Assembly: GCA_036785325.1 (NCBI GenBank)
Contig: JAXIVH010000025.1
Span: forward strand, 2,298,601 to 2,362,600
Source: Urophycis tenuis
Lineage: Eukaryota; Chordata; Actinopteri; Gadiformes; Phycidae
DNA: 64,000 nucleotides
Direction of reading: 5' to 3'
A program made the position numbers and the translations under genes. The notes below the pieces were generated by a model. The model was not told the origin of the DNA. It did no database searches and saw only the letters and a list, made by a program, of their open reading frames with translations. How positions within the stretch are numbered: the first letter of the stretch is position 1; every line of letters starts with the position of its first letter. Below are positions 12,601 through 26,500 of this stretch, in pieces.

Positions 12601-13937
12601 AATAACCAGAGTAATGACACAGGTGAATACTGCATAATAAGTAGAGAATAACAATGTGGTGTCCCACAGGGCTACATTGTCAGGGCCCTGTGGTTCCTAT
12701 GAGGGCTGATGATGGTAGGCATTACGCACCCCCAGTGTTGTGCTCTGTCTGTTGTAGCCAGCGAAGTGCAGTATACTCTCTGTGGCCATGGCAAGGCCTG
12801 TGTGCTGCGACAGACCTGACACCCAGTTCTGATGCTTGTTCAGATATTCCTAAAGAGTAGAGACAAAGACAAATTGGTCAAATTAAATCACAAACAATAG
12901 CATAAAAGCACCACTTTAAACCCAATAGTGTGCAGTGTTAATTGTGGCATCCAAGCCCAGTTAAAACTAGTATTATGAACATTAACAATGTGTAGTTCAT
13001 CCCTTTGGATTAAATGTTTGGACATGAGAACAGACTTCAGACCAGAGCTGGAGGTGTACCTGCAGGTGGGATTTGGTGACGGACGGCGCCCATTTCATAG
13101 CTTCCTTCAGGATCTCCCCACAACGAGCAGCAAAGTCCTTCACTATGCTCTACAAACCAGACATATGTGCCATTTACATGGTATGTTTAAACAGATAAAA
13201 CTCACATCTCATCTCCGCACATTGTTTCTTATCAATTAAGAAAAAATACATAAATACATATAAATACATACATTTGACAAATACATGAATATGTCATGGG
13301 CCTTATTCACCTAGAGGCCATCTTGGTTCAAAATGTTAGCTTGGTGAGGGAACCTGAATGTGGAGTTTTCAATTTGGCTGCTATAGGTGAATAAGGCCCA
13401 TTTGGTGGACATTATTATCCAAAGCATCTCATAAGATAAAGACTGTATACACGGGTGTCAACAGTGGGAATTGAACCCCGGCATCAATGCCTTGCTCCAT
13501 TAGTTGCGCTAGATCACATTGGCCCAACCGACCACTGAGATTCCTAATGGTGTGAATAGATCAAACAACCTCTCTGGCTTCGTATGTATCTGGCACGGTG
13601 ATCCTGTAGGGCGTGTCCGGGATATCGTAGTACGGCTGATCTTTATGGATGTCCTACGAAACAGAAGCACATCGTCAGCATAAGTGTTGATTTGAGGGTT
13701 TCAACTGCCCGTGGTTACACTGAGGAGAGGAAGAAGAGGTGACTTACTGCACTGAGGGACAAGGACAGCGTCTGCAGGATGTCCAGCATGGTCCTCAACA
13801 CTCGCCCACTCCACAACAAGTGAGGGAAGCTGAGGAGGCAAGGGTGTAAGGAAATAAGGAAGGAAGGAAGGAAGGAAGGAAGACAGAAAGAATGAGAAAT
13901 AAGAAAAATAAAGACAAATTGAGATACAGCAAGAACA

Positions 13938-14029
<92 letters not shown>

Positions 14030-17000
14030 GGTAGATATATAAATAGAAGGAAGAGAGAGGGAGAGAGATTAATTGCAATTCCCCCCGAGCGCGCCTTCAG
14101 CATGGCGAAACAAGTGATGAAACAGGCGATGCGGTGCATGCCAGTGTGCCGTACGTCTCAGCGAGGCCAGACAGGTACTTGTCCGCCACCCTGCGGATCC
14201 TCTTGTGGATGTGGTTGAAGTTGACCAACAGGAACTGGGCGTGGCGCTCCAGCTCCTCCTCGTGGGCTTTGGTTTTGGCCTGGAAGGATGAAAACGTTCA
14301 CGCCCAATGCCCGGACTCTCTCATCACTTCCCGAGGTGGAAACTCTCAAAACCGTTAAGCCCTTATACTTATAAGTGTGCGTTTCCGTGTACCTTCTCAG
14401 CCATCATGAGCAGGAAGACCTCAAACACTTTGTCCCCGACAGCAATCACACACTGCATCATACCTGGTGAAACACACAGCCGTAGAGATACCAATCACCT
14501 CCACATTCGTCCTCCTTTGCAGTTGGAGCTCAAGGAGCGGCACCTACCGGACTTGTCCTTCTGAATGGCTCGGTCCTCAAAGTAACGAAACATCACCTGG
14601 AAGCGGTCAGAGTCCGGCGCACGCAGCATCCTGGTGACAAACAACAACAACCGTGGAGAACATCAGACCAAAGCGACAGAGACATCCGTTGTATGTACTC
14701 GGGAGAGATCACGTAAAAGGGTAAAATGGGCATTTAGCAGACGCTTTTGTCCAAAGCGACTTACAATAAGTACATTTGTGGGGTTCAACATGTGGACAGT
14801 CGGAGGAGGAGGGGGATCAAGGGGATCGAACCGATGAACCTACGATTAGTGGACGACCCGCTCTGGCCACCCGATCTACCCACTGAGCTACTGCCACCCC
14901 ACAACAATTTATTCACACGCAAAACCTTTCAATTCCCATATTCATATACATGGAAACGTCTGTGTTATTTTTACACACGTGAGTGTAGTGCCGTCCAGAT
15001 CTACAGGCTGGTGAAAATAAACACCTCGGGGGGGGGGGGGGGGGGGGGCAACACAACAACGCAGCAGGCAGACGCCGTGCTAGCCCACTCGTCTGGACGC
15101 TACAAAACGGCCAGCTGTGCGCGCAGGGGGGGGGCGTGTGACCTTGGATGCGGGATGTGCTACCTCATGTACTCCAGCCTGTAGACGGACAGCAGGTAGG
15201 TGGACATGGCGAAGTCCAGCTTGTGGATGAGCGCCGACACCTCCGGTGGGGGGTCCAGCAGGTTGATGATGGTGCTGCGCAGGTCATTGAGCTCCGCCTG
15301 AGACACCGATTAGCATGGCGGGGGGAAATCAACGGCGCGGTTATCAGAGCAGCGCAGTGCTTGGCCACTGGATCACGTCCAACGCACACAACGGCAAACC
15401 TAACACCCAAACACGAGGGAGTGTGCGCACACAAAGGGGTGTGTGCAGGAGGAGGTTGTGTGCACGTGGGACTGCGTGTGCAAGTCTGTGTGAGTGTTTT
15501 TCTGTTTTCTTCTTCTTACCGCGGTGACGGTGTCGTTCTTGAGGGCCGAGTTGTACTGCAGCTCCGAGCGCAGAGGCTCCCCGCTGGGGAAGGTGAGGAG
15601 GGGGGACTTGGTGGCGATCTCACACACGCCCTCATACCACTCCTCGGGCCAGAGACCTGGGGACACGGGGATACAGAGCTCATGAACCACCAGATACAGA
15701 GCATGTACACCACCAGATACAGAGCTTATAAACCATGAAATACACAGCCTATATACAATGAAATACAGAGTTTATAAACCAAGAAATACATAGCTTATGT
15801 ACTATGAAATACAGAGCGTAAAACCTATGAAATACAGGTAATATAAACTATGAAATACAGAGCTGGGTATCAAACCAGTACCACCATACCATCCCTCCCC
15901 AGTATTGCAATAAACAACCCATGTACAATAACATAAACTTATCCATGTCTTGTCCAACACAAGGCAGTGCAGTGACTCCATACAGAATAAACAAGCAGAA
16001 CAAACTCTCCACCTGATCCCTCCACAGCGAAGCCCATGACAACGGAGTAGAGCCAGAAGTCCCTGAACAGCTTCTGGAGGCGGGGCTTGGCTTCCTTGAT
16101 TGGCAGCAACCTCCTCGTCAACTAGCGACACCCGGGGAAACACACGGAGAATGTGTGTTGGCGTCCATTCAGAAAACAAACTGAAAAACAGCTACTGTAA
16201 CACCTTAGCGTGGCTTAGCTGCAGGACCTCACTGATTGATCCTGTGTGTGAGGTGCATGTGTTTTTCACTTTTTTTGGGGGGGGGGGGGAGCTATACAAT
16301 AATCCAATGTTCTGAATGAATGTGGTCCACTCACCACGGCAATAACTGGGATCAATACGCCAAGGTTTCCAGCGCTGCTCGAGGCCTGGGGGGGAAAACG
16401 AAAGTAAAGGTCATCCATCGACACTCGCATGCACGCGCCAACAGTCAGTGTGTGAGTGTGTGTGTGTGTGTGTGTGTGCGCGGCACCACCTTCAGCGCGG
16501 GGCCCTTGTCCGCCGCCCGCTCGCTGGCCCGCTTGCCCTCCAGGCCCAGCTGCACAAACAGCTCCAGCAGGTTGACCAGCAGCTCGTCCACCATGTGCTC
16601 CGCCTGAAGGTTGGCCGCGATGTTGGCCAGCGCGTTGATCACGGCCAGGGAGCAGTGTCTGCACCAGGGGAGGCACACGCGTGACCACAGGGGGAATGTT
16701 TCACTGGGGGAGGGGGGGCGGGTCATCTGCCGACAGGGCCAATGACAGGGCACCGGGGGAGAGTGGGTGCAGTGATGCAGCCGGATGGGCGTGGCGTGTG
16801 TGTCACCTGTAGCCGTGGTCCTTGTAGTCTTTGGTGGAGTAGACCATGGAACTGGCCTTCACGCTGATCTGCTGGAACAGGTTCCACACTTCCTGGTAGA
16901 TGTATTGCTGGAGAGCGAGAGAGCGAGAAAGAGAGAGAGAGAGAGAGGGAGAGGGAGAGGGAGAGGGAGAGAGAGGTATCAACTAGTTACAAAATGGGTA

Positions 17001-19718
17001 TACTAATAATAATAATTGGGGTTAGGAATTAGTTGCGTATCTAAGTTGACTAAGTTAATACTAGAAGTACAATTGTACAACAACTTGCCTTTAGTAAATC
17101 TCTTAGAGTACTCCTACACTCACTCCACTACCACGGATGAATAAATGACTCCCATAATACTTACTAGTCATACATTTACTTTGAGGGTTGAATACCCCTT
17201 GATACTTCCTATTGCACGTGACAATACGTTTTGAATAAACCTATGTTGACCTTGTTGCACTGAAAAAAATCTAATGTATCTAACTATATATGGCCCATTA
17301 ATGACCTCTACAACATACGCTAAACTCAAAAGACCTTTTCTCTTATCTCAGCTTTCTGTTGTGCTCCTTCTTCCTCCTGCAACTTTATGTGCTACCTTTG
17401 ACCTAATGTCCATTGTCCTAGGTTCCTCTGAAGGTTTTTTTTTTTTTCTCTTCCCTACTCAAACAACTGCTAAATGAGTATCAGTATCTCTGAATTGTGC
17501 ATACTACCACTACTACCACAACAAATGTGGAAATGAATAGAAATGAGTTCTGCTTAGTGTTGACCCCCACTGGGGGGGGGGGGGGTAGACACAAACATGC
17601 ACTCCACTGACGTTCCCCGTGATGACCATGCAGCCCAGCTGGTCCACGATGAGCACGTCCAGCTGGGAGGGCGGCTGGCAGAACTTCTGCTGCAGGATCT
17701 GCAGGATGGGCTCCATGACGCGCGGGGTGTCCCTGAGGGCCACGGCGATGTGGCCCAGGGCCCGGATGGTGTGGTCCGGGATCATGTGGGCGTCCCTGGA
17801 GGAGGAGGAGGAGGAGCAGGAGGATGGAGGAGGAGGAGCAGGAGGACGGAGGACATGGCGCCCGTGTGAGGTGGGTCCGTGTGAAGCCAACACACAGTCA
17901 CGGTAGCGTCTTGGTTACGGCTTTGTTGTGTTTCCGTTAGGTTGGAGCAACGCCACCAACACTTGCCGCCCTCTGAGTCCGTTTGAGAACGCGTCGTTTG
18001 ACTCCACTCTACTCTACTCTCTAGGCCGGCACCGTGACACGCTATGGGTGGCGTGGGTTTGTCTGTGCGTTTGGTCCCGGTGATGCTGCTCTGGGTTTCT
18101 TGACCTTGACAATGTTAATGTTCAGATGTGCAGCACATCAAGGTCGTTCTGAACTTTAAAGTTCTCATGATAAGGTAAGGTAAGATAAGTTAAGTGAAGG
18201 GTCCTCTGACTGCCTGGTTGTTGCTCCTGGAGCGGTGGACGTTGGTACCCGAGCGCCACTTTTAATTTATTAATTGGCATCCGAGTAGCAATTTAATTAA
18301 TTCATTGGAACGAGACTCTAGAACCATTGAGTTGTTAAACATGACTTGGCACATATTCATTTTCCACCGCACGACAAACAAACAACAAACACACAAACAA
18401 CCGCACAACAGCACTGTTAAAGCAGAGTCTTGTGCATTTTCACGTTCTTAGTGAATCAACGTTAACTTCAGTTAACTTCACACTGCCAAAAATAACTTTA
18501 CACAAACATTCACTCAGCACTTTAGCTAACTGAAGTTGTTTTTGAATGTGCTTCAGAAATAAATATGACTCAACTGAACCAAAGTAACACAACAATTGTC
18601 TCAGCGACACAGCTCTGACTTGTTACAACTGGTTCAGGAATTTCACTACCCCTTTAACCATTCAATACGTGGGAACCAAAGCACAGATCATGGCTTATAA
18701 CGCTATTCGGGGACGTTCCTTATTGAAAAATACCGTTTTTGAATTTAACTGACGTGAATAAAACATGGCCTAACTGAAGCCTGACATACTTGAGGTTTTT
18801 ATATATCTAATATGATTTTGTGCCTTCAAGGGCACGGATGTGGTTTGAAATGGACGTCGAATGACACAGGACCCCGGGTCCTCATGAGTTACCTTAGACG
18901 GTGAGCACCCTGGGGAGCTGACCCACGCTAGCCACGCCGGCATGACTTACTTATCGTTTTCCTGGTAGATGTAGAGGCGGTTGGAGAGGCTGGCCAGGAA
19001 GGCTTCCACGATGACACTGTCCATGGTCAGACCAGCCTTCAAACACCTGGGGCGGGGGACGAAGAGGAAGAGGAAGAGATGAGAGGAGGGAAATGAAGAA
19101 GAGGAGAGAAAATGAAGGAGGAGAGGAACCGCAAAGGGGGATGAGTAAAGGCAGCGAAGGGAGGAGAGAAGGACCGCAGGAGGAGGAGGGAGGAGGAGGG
19201 GGGCCGCGAGAAACGGATTACCGGCGCGCGCACTCAAAACACAGCTGCGCTCTCTGCCGGCTCCTGTCGTGCGCATGCAGCACACAGATGTTGCGCCCAC
19301 CTGCAGATGTTGTCTATGGAGATGTCTCGGAGCTGCTCGTACATGGAGGCCTGGCTGGCCCTGGCGGCGTGGCAGCCCAGCATCGACTGCGAGTGTTCGT
19401 TGGTGACGTGGATCTTGATCTCCCCTCCGGCTGCAGGGGGGGATTCAGAGACGTTCCACAGCCGGTGAGGAGCAGGTAGGGGGGTTTATGGGGTCTTTTG
19501 CTCGAGGGTGCCAAGGGGGTTAGGCTGTGGAGATTGGGGATCGAAACCCAGAACCACCCCTGGACACTGGACTAGCCTGTATTCCCACGGTGAAACTTTC
19601 AATCCGCTCTGCAAAAGGTTGTCCCTAAGTACCCTATGAATTGTTAAGCCTACCAGAATGAAGCTTTCAGCGACAGGATAAAAGAGCTTTATGCATCAAT
19701 TGGCATACAGTTAAACGA

Positions 19719-19753
<35 letters not shown>

Positions 19754-20545
19754 GGTACCTGGCGTGCACTGGCTGTGGTACTTGTAGAGCTTGACCAGAA
19801 CAGGAGAGGGCACCACTAGGAAGTCTCTCAGGGACGTGGTGACCGAGTGGGCCACCACAGGGAACCGCTCGCAGAGACGACCCAGGCCCTGGACCCAGAG
19901 AAATACTGTTATTGAAATCACACGCAGGACGGTCCCGAATGAACCTGCATGCATATTAGGCGTGTCTTGGGGCATGTCGCTACTACGGCTATATTCACCT
20001 TGCCTATCAAGTCATGTTATCCAATGCGACTTACAGTGAAGTCAGATACATTACATTATCATAAGGTGTCATATGTTCTCATTTAGGAGCATGTGGGCGT
20101 TAGGGCATCGGGTTCAAGGCTCATGGCATCAAACCCGGCACGTTTCTGTTCATTTGGCTGATGAACTGGGCGGCGGTACCTGGAGGCAGCAGATGAGGAG
20201 AGGCATGTGGGCGATGATGACTTTGCTGGACGTCTTGGACTGGAGCTTCTCTGACAGCTTGGTGCACAGGTTCTCAGCTCCTGGTGGGTGAGAAGACCCG
20301 GAGACGAGGAAGAATTAGTTCAATACGCAAAGGACGCTGAAAGTGCTTTGAATCTTAGATTTTTATGAAACTCATAATAATCATGGGCGTAGGTTTGGTT
20401 TGAAATGTGCTGGGGACAGAGACGCATTCGGAAGTGCATTTTCAGAAGTGCTGGGTACGATGACGCGCATTCATTTTTCCCCCTTTCGCGCAGGTCATGT
20501 TAATTAATAAAAATGAATACAAAAATGTGATGATGACACACACGC

Positions 20546-20591
<46 letters not shown>

Positions 20592-23500
20592 GCGATGTCT
20601 TGACTATGCTCACGCACAGAGCTCTAATACTTTTCATTGGATAATGTGATTCAGATAGATGCAGTTCATGGCCGTGTCTACCTGCTGAATGTAACCGCTG
20701 TGAAACAATCGGGCAATAACGTTTCATTTCTCTGATTAACGGCTTTATAGAGACCGGCGCTCGCTCTCTGTTATTGTTACTCTATGTCTCTCTACCAAAG
20801 TGCTAGCTCTCTCTCCGTCTCTCTCTCGTCATCGGACACAAATCAAATTAAATGTTGTTTCTATTTTGTGTAAATTAGGTTAATGCTTTTGTGTTTTCTT
20901 GTATTATCAGTTCAACTTGTTGTACTTGCCTGAGGAAATCGTGGATATTGTAACGTGTTGGGGGAGTGTTTCCCAGAATGCATTGCGACATTCTGGCATT
21001 CTGTGTCATTACATGTTATTGCTATTAGATAGGGTTTGGAGGCGAATGTTCAGGACATAGGTTGCATTTCACTGTTTCATTACGTTCACTTTGTTGACTG
21101 TTGTTTTTGGGATGAGTCAGGGAGCACCATTACTCAACGCACTATGGCATCTTGCCATAGCACTACCACTCCGCTCGAGAACGCGTGAAAAGTCCGCTTG
21201 TGACCCTGTCATACTAAAGCGACTGGTAAGAGTGGAGTTCTTCTCTCTTCGTCGAGCTTGACGTAACTCCGACTGCATTTTACTGACGTAGTGGTGAAAG
21301 ACACCGGTGCGAGTCCCACACGGGGGATTCTTTCATAAAAAGTGGTGGGTACAAAATGACTCATGACGAAAACTGGTAGGTACGCGTCCCCACCGTCCCC
21401 ACCGTATTCTACGCGCCTGATAATAATACTAATAAAATACCGCTAAAATTGTATTGATTTCTTTGAGATATCTATAAAAAAACATGTATTTTCTTTTTGT
21501 ATTTCTTTCTTTAATTCCTACTGCTGTGTTTGTGTTGGATTCAACTGCTCTACGTGCAAAAAACGCCCCACAATAACCACATAGAGGCTCCTCATAAACC
21601 TCTGATGTGATTTGATGTGATGTGACACTTCACTTCACAGTGTGTGTGTCATCTTAACTCTGAATCCAGGGTTTAAAAAAGGTGCGGTTACCCTGCTCCT
21701 CGGTGACGGCCCACACCATGAGGTCCACGCAGGCGGCGTTGGCCTGGCAACGCAGCTTCAGGGGACTCAGCTCGCTCTGCAGGTGCTCCACGTCGTGCAG
21801 GATCCTCTGCAGCTCCGACTGGCTGCTGCTGAACTGCTCCAGCACAAAGTCGTGGACCTCCTTCACGTAGCCCGTCTGCAGATCTGGACAGGCACACGCG
21901 CGCACATGACGCCGTCAAGTTACTTCAATGGACAGAAAACTCACTGAACACTTCAAAATACTTGCTTTCTAGAATGGAGACAATACAAATAATATGTTAC
22001 ATCTCATAATGAATGAAGCATCTTTGAATGCTAAAAACAAAAAAATGCAATGAATGCAACAAATAAAGAAATAGCAAATGCAGAAGTGGTAATTCTTCTT
22101 TTGAACTTTTCATGTGGAATTTGCAGTGTGACACGCTCCTTAGCCTGTATATATTATATACATCAGTGTAGTGAAAAAGTCAGTGCAACATATTACTACA
22201 TTTCATTCTCTGTACTTGTACTCTGCACAATGACAATAAAGTTGAATCTAATCTAATCTAAAATTAGAGATAAAGAGAGCAGAAAAGGTAACTATTTAAA
22301 TAAAATATGTATTCAATTAGATATGGTAATGGCTACAGCCCACAGCTGCTGGGGCATCCAGACATCAGTGTTGGTTACCATAACTTAAGGGGAGGTGTCC
22401 ATACCTTTCAGGTTGTACAGCGTGTCTCTGAGCATCTTGAAGATAGCCACATACAGGGGGTCGCTGAAGGTCTTGTAATACAGGTGGAGACCTGGGTTCA
22501 GCTAGAAAGAGAGTCAATGTCACGGCATTAGAATTAGAAACACAACAAGATTTTAAGGGAATACTTTGCTGATCTCAAACAAGAAATGTGTGAGTTTTTG
22601 TTGGCATAAAAAGAAAAAAAACATACCTCTAAAAGTTCAGCCAAAGTGCCATCCAGTGTTTTCAGAAATGACTCGGAGACAAACTGTTCAACCTAAACAA
22701 AGCAAAGCAAATTTTAAGAATTTAAGGAAACATTTTGACAGACTTGGACACTTTGTAGGAAACTCTGGCTTCTCCAGTTCACATAACACATTGGTCGTGT
22801 TATAAATAATATGATAATATGTGTTATGTTTTAAATTGGTAGGGTTACAGTTATTATCGGAAGTGGTTATAACAGTAGTGTAATATTTCACATTGATAGG
22901 GTAATAATTAATCATTAAAGTTAAAATTGATATCGGTAGTGTCATTGTTAATAACACTAGCGCAGCCGTTAATAACGGTAGTGTCATCGTTAATAATGGT
23001 ACTGTTAGCGTTAATAACGGTAATGTTAGAGTTAATAACGGTTAAGACTTAGTTTCGGTAGTGTTATCGTTAGTTTCGGTAGTGTTTTCGTTAGTATCGG
23101 TCGTTTTATTGTTAGTTTCGGTAGTGTTTTCGTTAGTATCAATAGTGTTATCGTTGCTTTCGGTAGTGTCATCGTTAGTATCAGTAGTGTTATAACTTAT
23201 CGTTAGTTTCCGTAGCGTCATCGTTAGTTTCGGTAGTGTTTTCGTTAGTATCGGTAGTGTTATCGTTAGTTTCGGTAGTGTTATCGTCAGTTTCAGTAGT
23301 GTTATGGTTAGTTTCTGTATCGTCATCGTTAGTATCAGTAGTGTTTTCATTAGTTTCGGTAGTGTTATCGTTAGCGTCGTCAGCGTCATCGGTAACAGCG
23401 GCAGAGTGCGCGCACCATGTGCAGCAGCTGCCGCAGCATGTCCAGGGGCACGTCGAAGTCCCCCGGGCTCTTCCCGGTGAAGAGCGGGGAGACCGAGAAG

Positions 23501-26500
23501 CTGGAGCTGATGGTGGAGAAGTAGTAGTCAGGGTCCACCGCACTCCCGTCCGGCAGGTAGGACCCTGAACACAGGGAGAACCAAACGCACTACTTAAGTG
23601 AGGGATGTTGACATCTAAAATCACCGCCCGCACTACTGTATTAGAATTAATTTTAGTCGTTGCTCCGATAATAGTCTATGCTTTGAGTTGTCCTCAGCCT
23701 TGCCCCGTAAATCCCTGCGGATTACAGTGGCTGTCAAATGACTAACGTTCAGCGTCAGGCGACAACGTTAACAAACAGCAGCGTCATGTGTACTCTCTGA
23801 AAACGCTCACCTTCAAAGTAGGGAGCAGACGGGTCTGTCGGGGAGCTGGGCATGAGACCGGCTCTCTCTGGACTAGCCTGGGGAGGAAAACATGTCAGAC
23901 TGTGGTGACCTCTAAATAACCAACTTCCTCTTGTCCCAGATAACACTTCCAATAGTATCTTAAGAGACTGACTTAGTAGAATGAAGAGAGTGATGTAGAG
24001 TAAAGTTCAGTGCTCAGATGCTTTCCGTTTGCTGCTGTCATTCATTCAGTGTCATACATATTTTGAAGACCTCCCACACTTGGAGAGCCCCATTTTCCTC
24101 CCCTCAATAGATTCATCTTCACTCAAGCATTTCAAAATGGCGCCCAGATGTCACAAAATGAGCGCAGTGGAAAAGCCCGTCCCAATCCTCTTCTCTCGTC
24201 CAACATCACTGCAACGCCGAAAGAGCGGCAGCACGGGGGGTAAGACAAACAGCCCACTGCCCCAAAAAGCGCAAATTCACTGCTGCCACCACACGCTAAC
24301 CGCTAACCGCGGGAGCTTCGACATGCAAACCGCCGCCAGCACGCGCACCTGCTGGGACGCGCCGGGGACGGACGAGGCCTTGCGCTTGGCCGAGTCCCCC
24401 TGGCACACGGCGAGGAAGGAGCTGGGCAGGATGGAGCGGAAGTCGCTGAAGGAGCGGCGGCGGGACCCGTCGCCGTCGTCGGCCGACGCCAGCGGCGGGG
24501 CGGCGGGCCGCGGGAACAGCTTGGACAGCAGGGGCTCCTCCGTGTTGCTGTAGCGGCCGAAGGCGCGCGCCACGCCCAGCAGGCACGGCACCGTGTACCG
24601 GCACAGGTACTCTGGGGGGGGGGGAGGGGGAGGGAAGGACGGAGGTTGAGAGGGTTAAGAAGCCTATGGGATCTATAGGATCGATACAATTGTGAGGAAT
24701 GCAGATGGGAAAATGAGGCCTTCGCTGTCATAGAGTAAGAGGGATGGCAACATGAAGAAGGGAGACAGATAGGGGGAGAGAGAGGGACGAAGAGTGCATT
24801 GGGGGGGAGGGGAGAAAGAGCCAGCAAAAATAGGGACTGATAAAAAGAGAGAGGGGAGAGAGGAGGGGGGGGGGGGGGAAGAGGGAAATGCAAAGAAACG
24901 CGAGAGAGGGAAGGAGTTGGAGAGAGATAGAACTACAGAGAGAGAGGGAAAGAGGTGGAGAGAGATAGAACTACAGAAAGAGAGAGGGAAAGAGGTGGAG
25001 AGAGATAGTACTACAGAAAGAGAGAGAAGAGAGAGAGAGACATAGGGACTGTGCAGTACCTTGGTCATGGTGCTCTGGGTCTTTGCAGATATCCTGCAGC
25101 ACCTGCATTATGTCCATCACTGTCTCCAGGATCTGAAGAAGGAACACAGAAACCAGGTCAACAACACGCACACACACACACTCGTACACTCTCTCTCTCA
25201 CACACACACACCTGTCCCCGTAGGGTTTCATCTCGCTGGGCGACGTCAGACAGCAGTGTCACGAGGAAGAAGCTGAAGTTCTCGGCTACAGGAAGTGTCT
25301 CTGTTTCAAAACATGCACAGACAAGCGTATTGACAGTGGACACCATCAGTAGTCTGTAGTGCATGGAAATGACTCATCCAAAGTAACTTTGGATGAATTA
25401 AGGAGCAAGTAGGGCTTAGGGCATCTTGCTAAAGGATGCCTACAGGGTGGTTTTGGACATTGGGGATCGAACCCGAGTGCGAGTCAAACACCATTGCTTC
25501 CACACCGTCAAATTCTAATGAGAAGCGTGCATCTTCACCTCTTCCTTTGCGCTCGGAGCTTTCCTCGATCCATTGAACCCTGGTGAGTCCCTTCAGCAGG
25601 CCAAGGAGGTAAGGGACAATGGCGTCTTTGTGCTGAAACACCACAGGTAAGACACACCAGCGTGTCATCCATCGCATGAAGTCACGGTTCAATGCGTACG
25701 TCTACTTTCAGCAGACACTTTTATCCAAAGCAATTAAAAATGGAGTCTGAGAAAACTAAAAGCATTCAATCAAAAATGCTGACTCTGCAATAAAATAAAG
25801 TGCTGCAATAAAATTAACAAATAGAGCGAATGCAGAACAGCGAAATTAATAAGAAAGACATTCATTCATTAGTGCATCCAAACATGTGTTCGCTTGTTAT
25901 GAACCCCAAGTACCTGCAGGTTGGACTCCACCAGGAAGATGCCCAAGGCGATGACAGCATCCCGTCTGCGCTCGTCCAGCTGGAAAACGCCCCGGAAGTC
26001 CACAGGACACATGCATTGTAGCTTCTGGACCTGGTGGAGGACAACCATCAGCGCTCATTCAAGGTCACGGCGGACCGCAGTCAAGCTAGGCTAACAGTGG
26101 TGTAGACCGCAGTCAAGCTAGGCTAACAGTGGTGTAGACCCCAGTCAAGCTAGGCTATCAGTGGAGTAGACCCCAGTCAAGCTGAGGCTATCAGTGGAGT
26201 AGATCCCAGTCAAGCTGAGGCTATCAGTGGAGTAGACCCCAGTCAAGCTAGGCTATCAGTGGAGTAGATCCCAGTCAAGCTGAGGCTAACAGTGGAGGAG
26301 ACCCCAGCATGTCTTCTGTAAGACCGACCATGAAGTCAAACCCAAATGAAGACTGGGGTTTGATAAAAGACGCGGGCAGTGTCTCCAATGGATCAAATGT
26401 CATCGGTGCCTGGTTGAATCCCTCATAATTTAAGATTATTATTTTTTGTTATATACAATGCATTCCTCCTCAGGTATAGGGGTATCTTGTTTTTAGGTTG

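Noticed and set aside
13701..14218. Ser/Leu and Arg/Glu repeat proteins
   Set aside because: Frames from the (GA)n tract in a pi4ka intron.
23042..23633. Thr/Asn/Glu repeat protein or an exon extension of pi4ka
   Set aside because: The pi4ka exon frame meets a stop about ten codons after the donor; the open frame is a different one produced by the 21-bp repeat.
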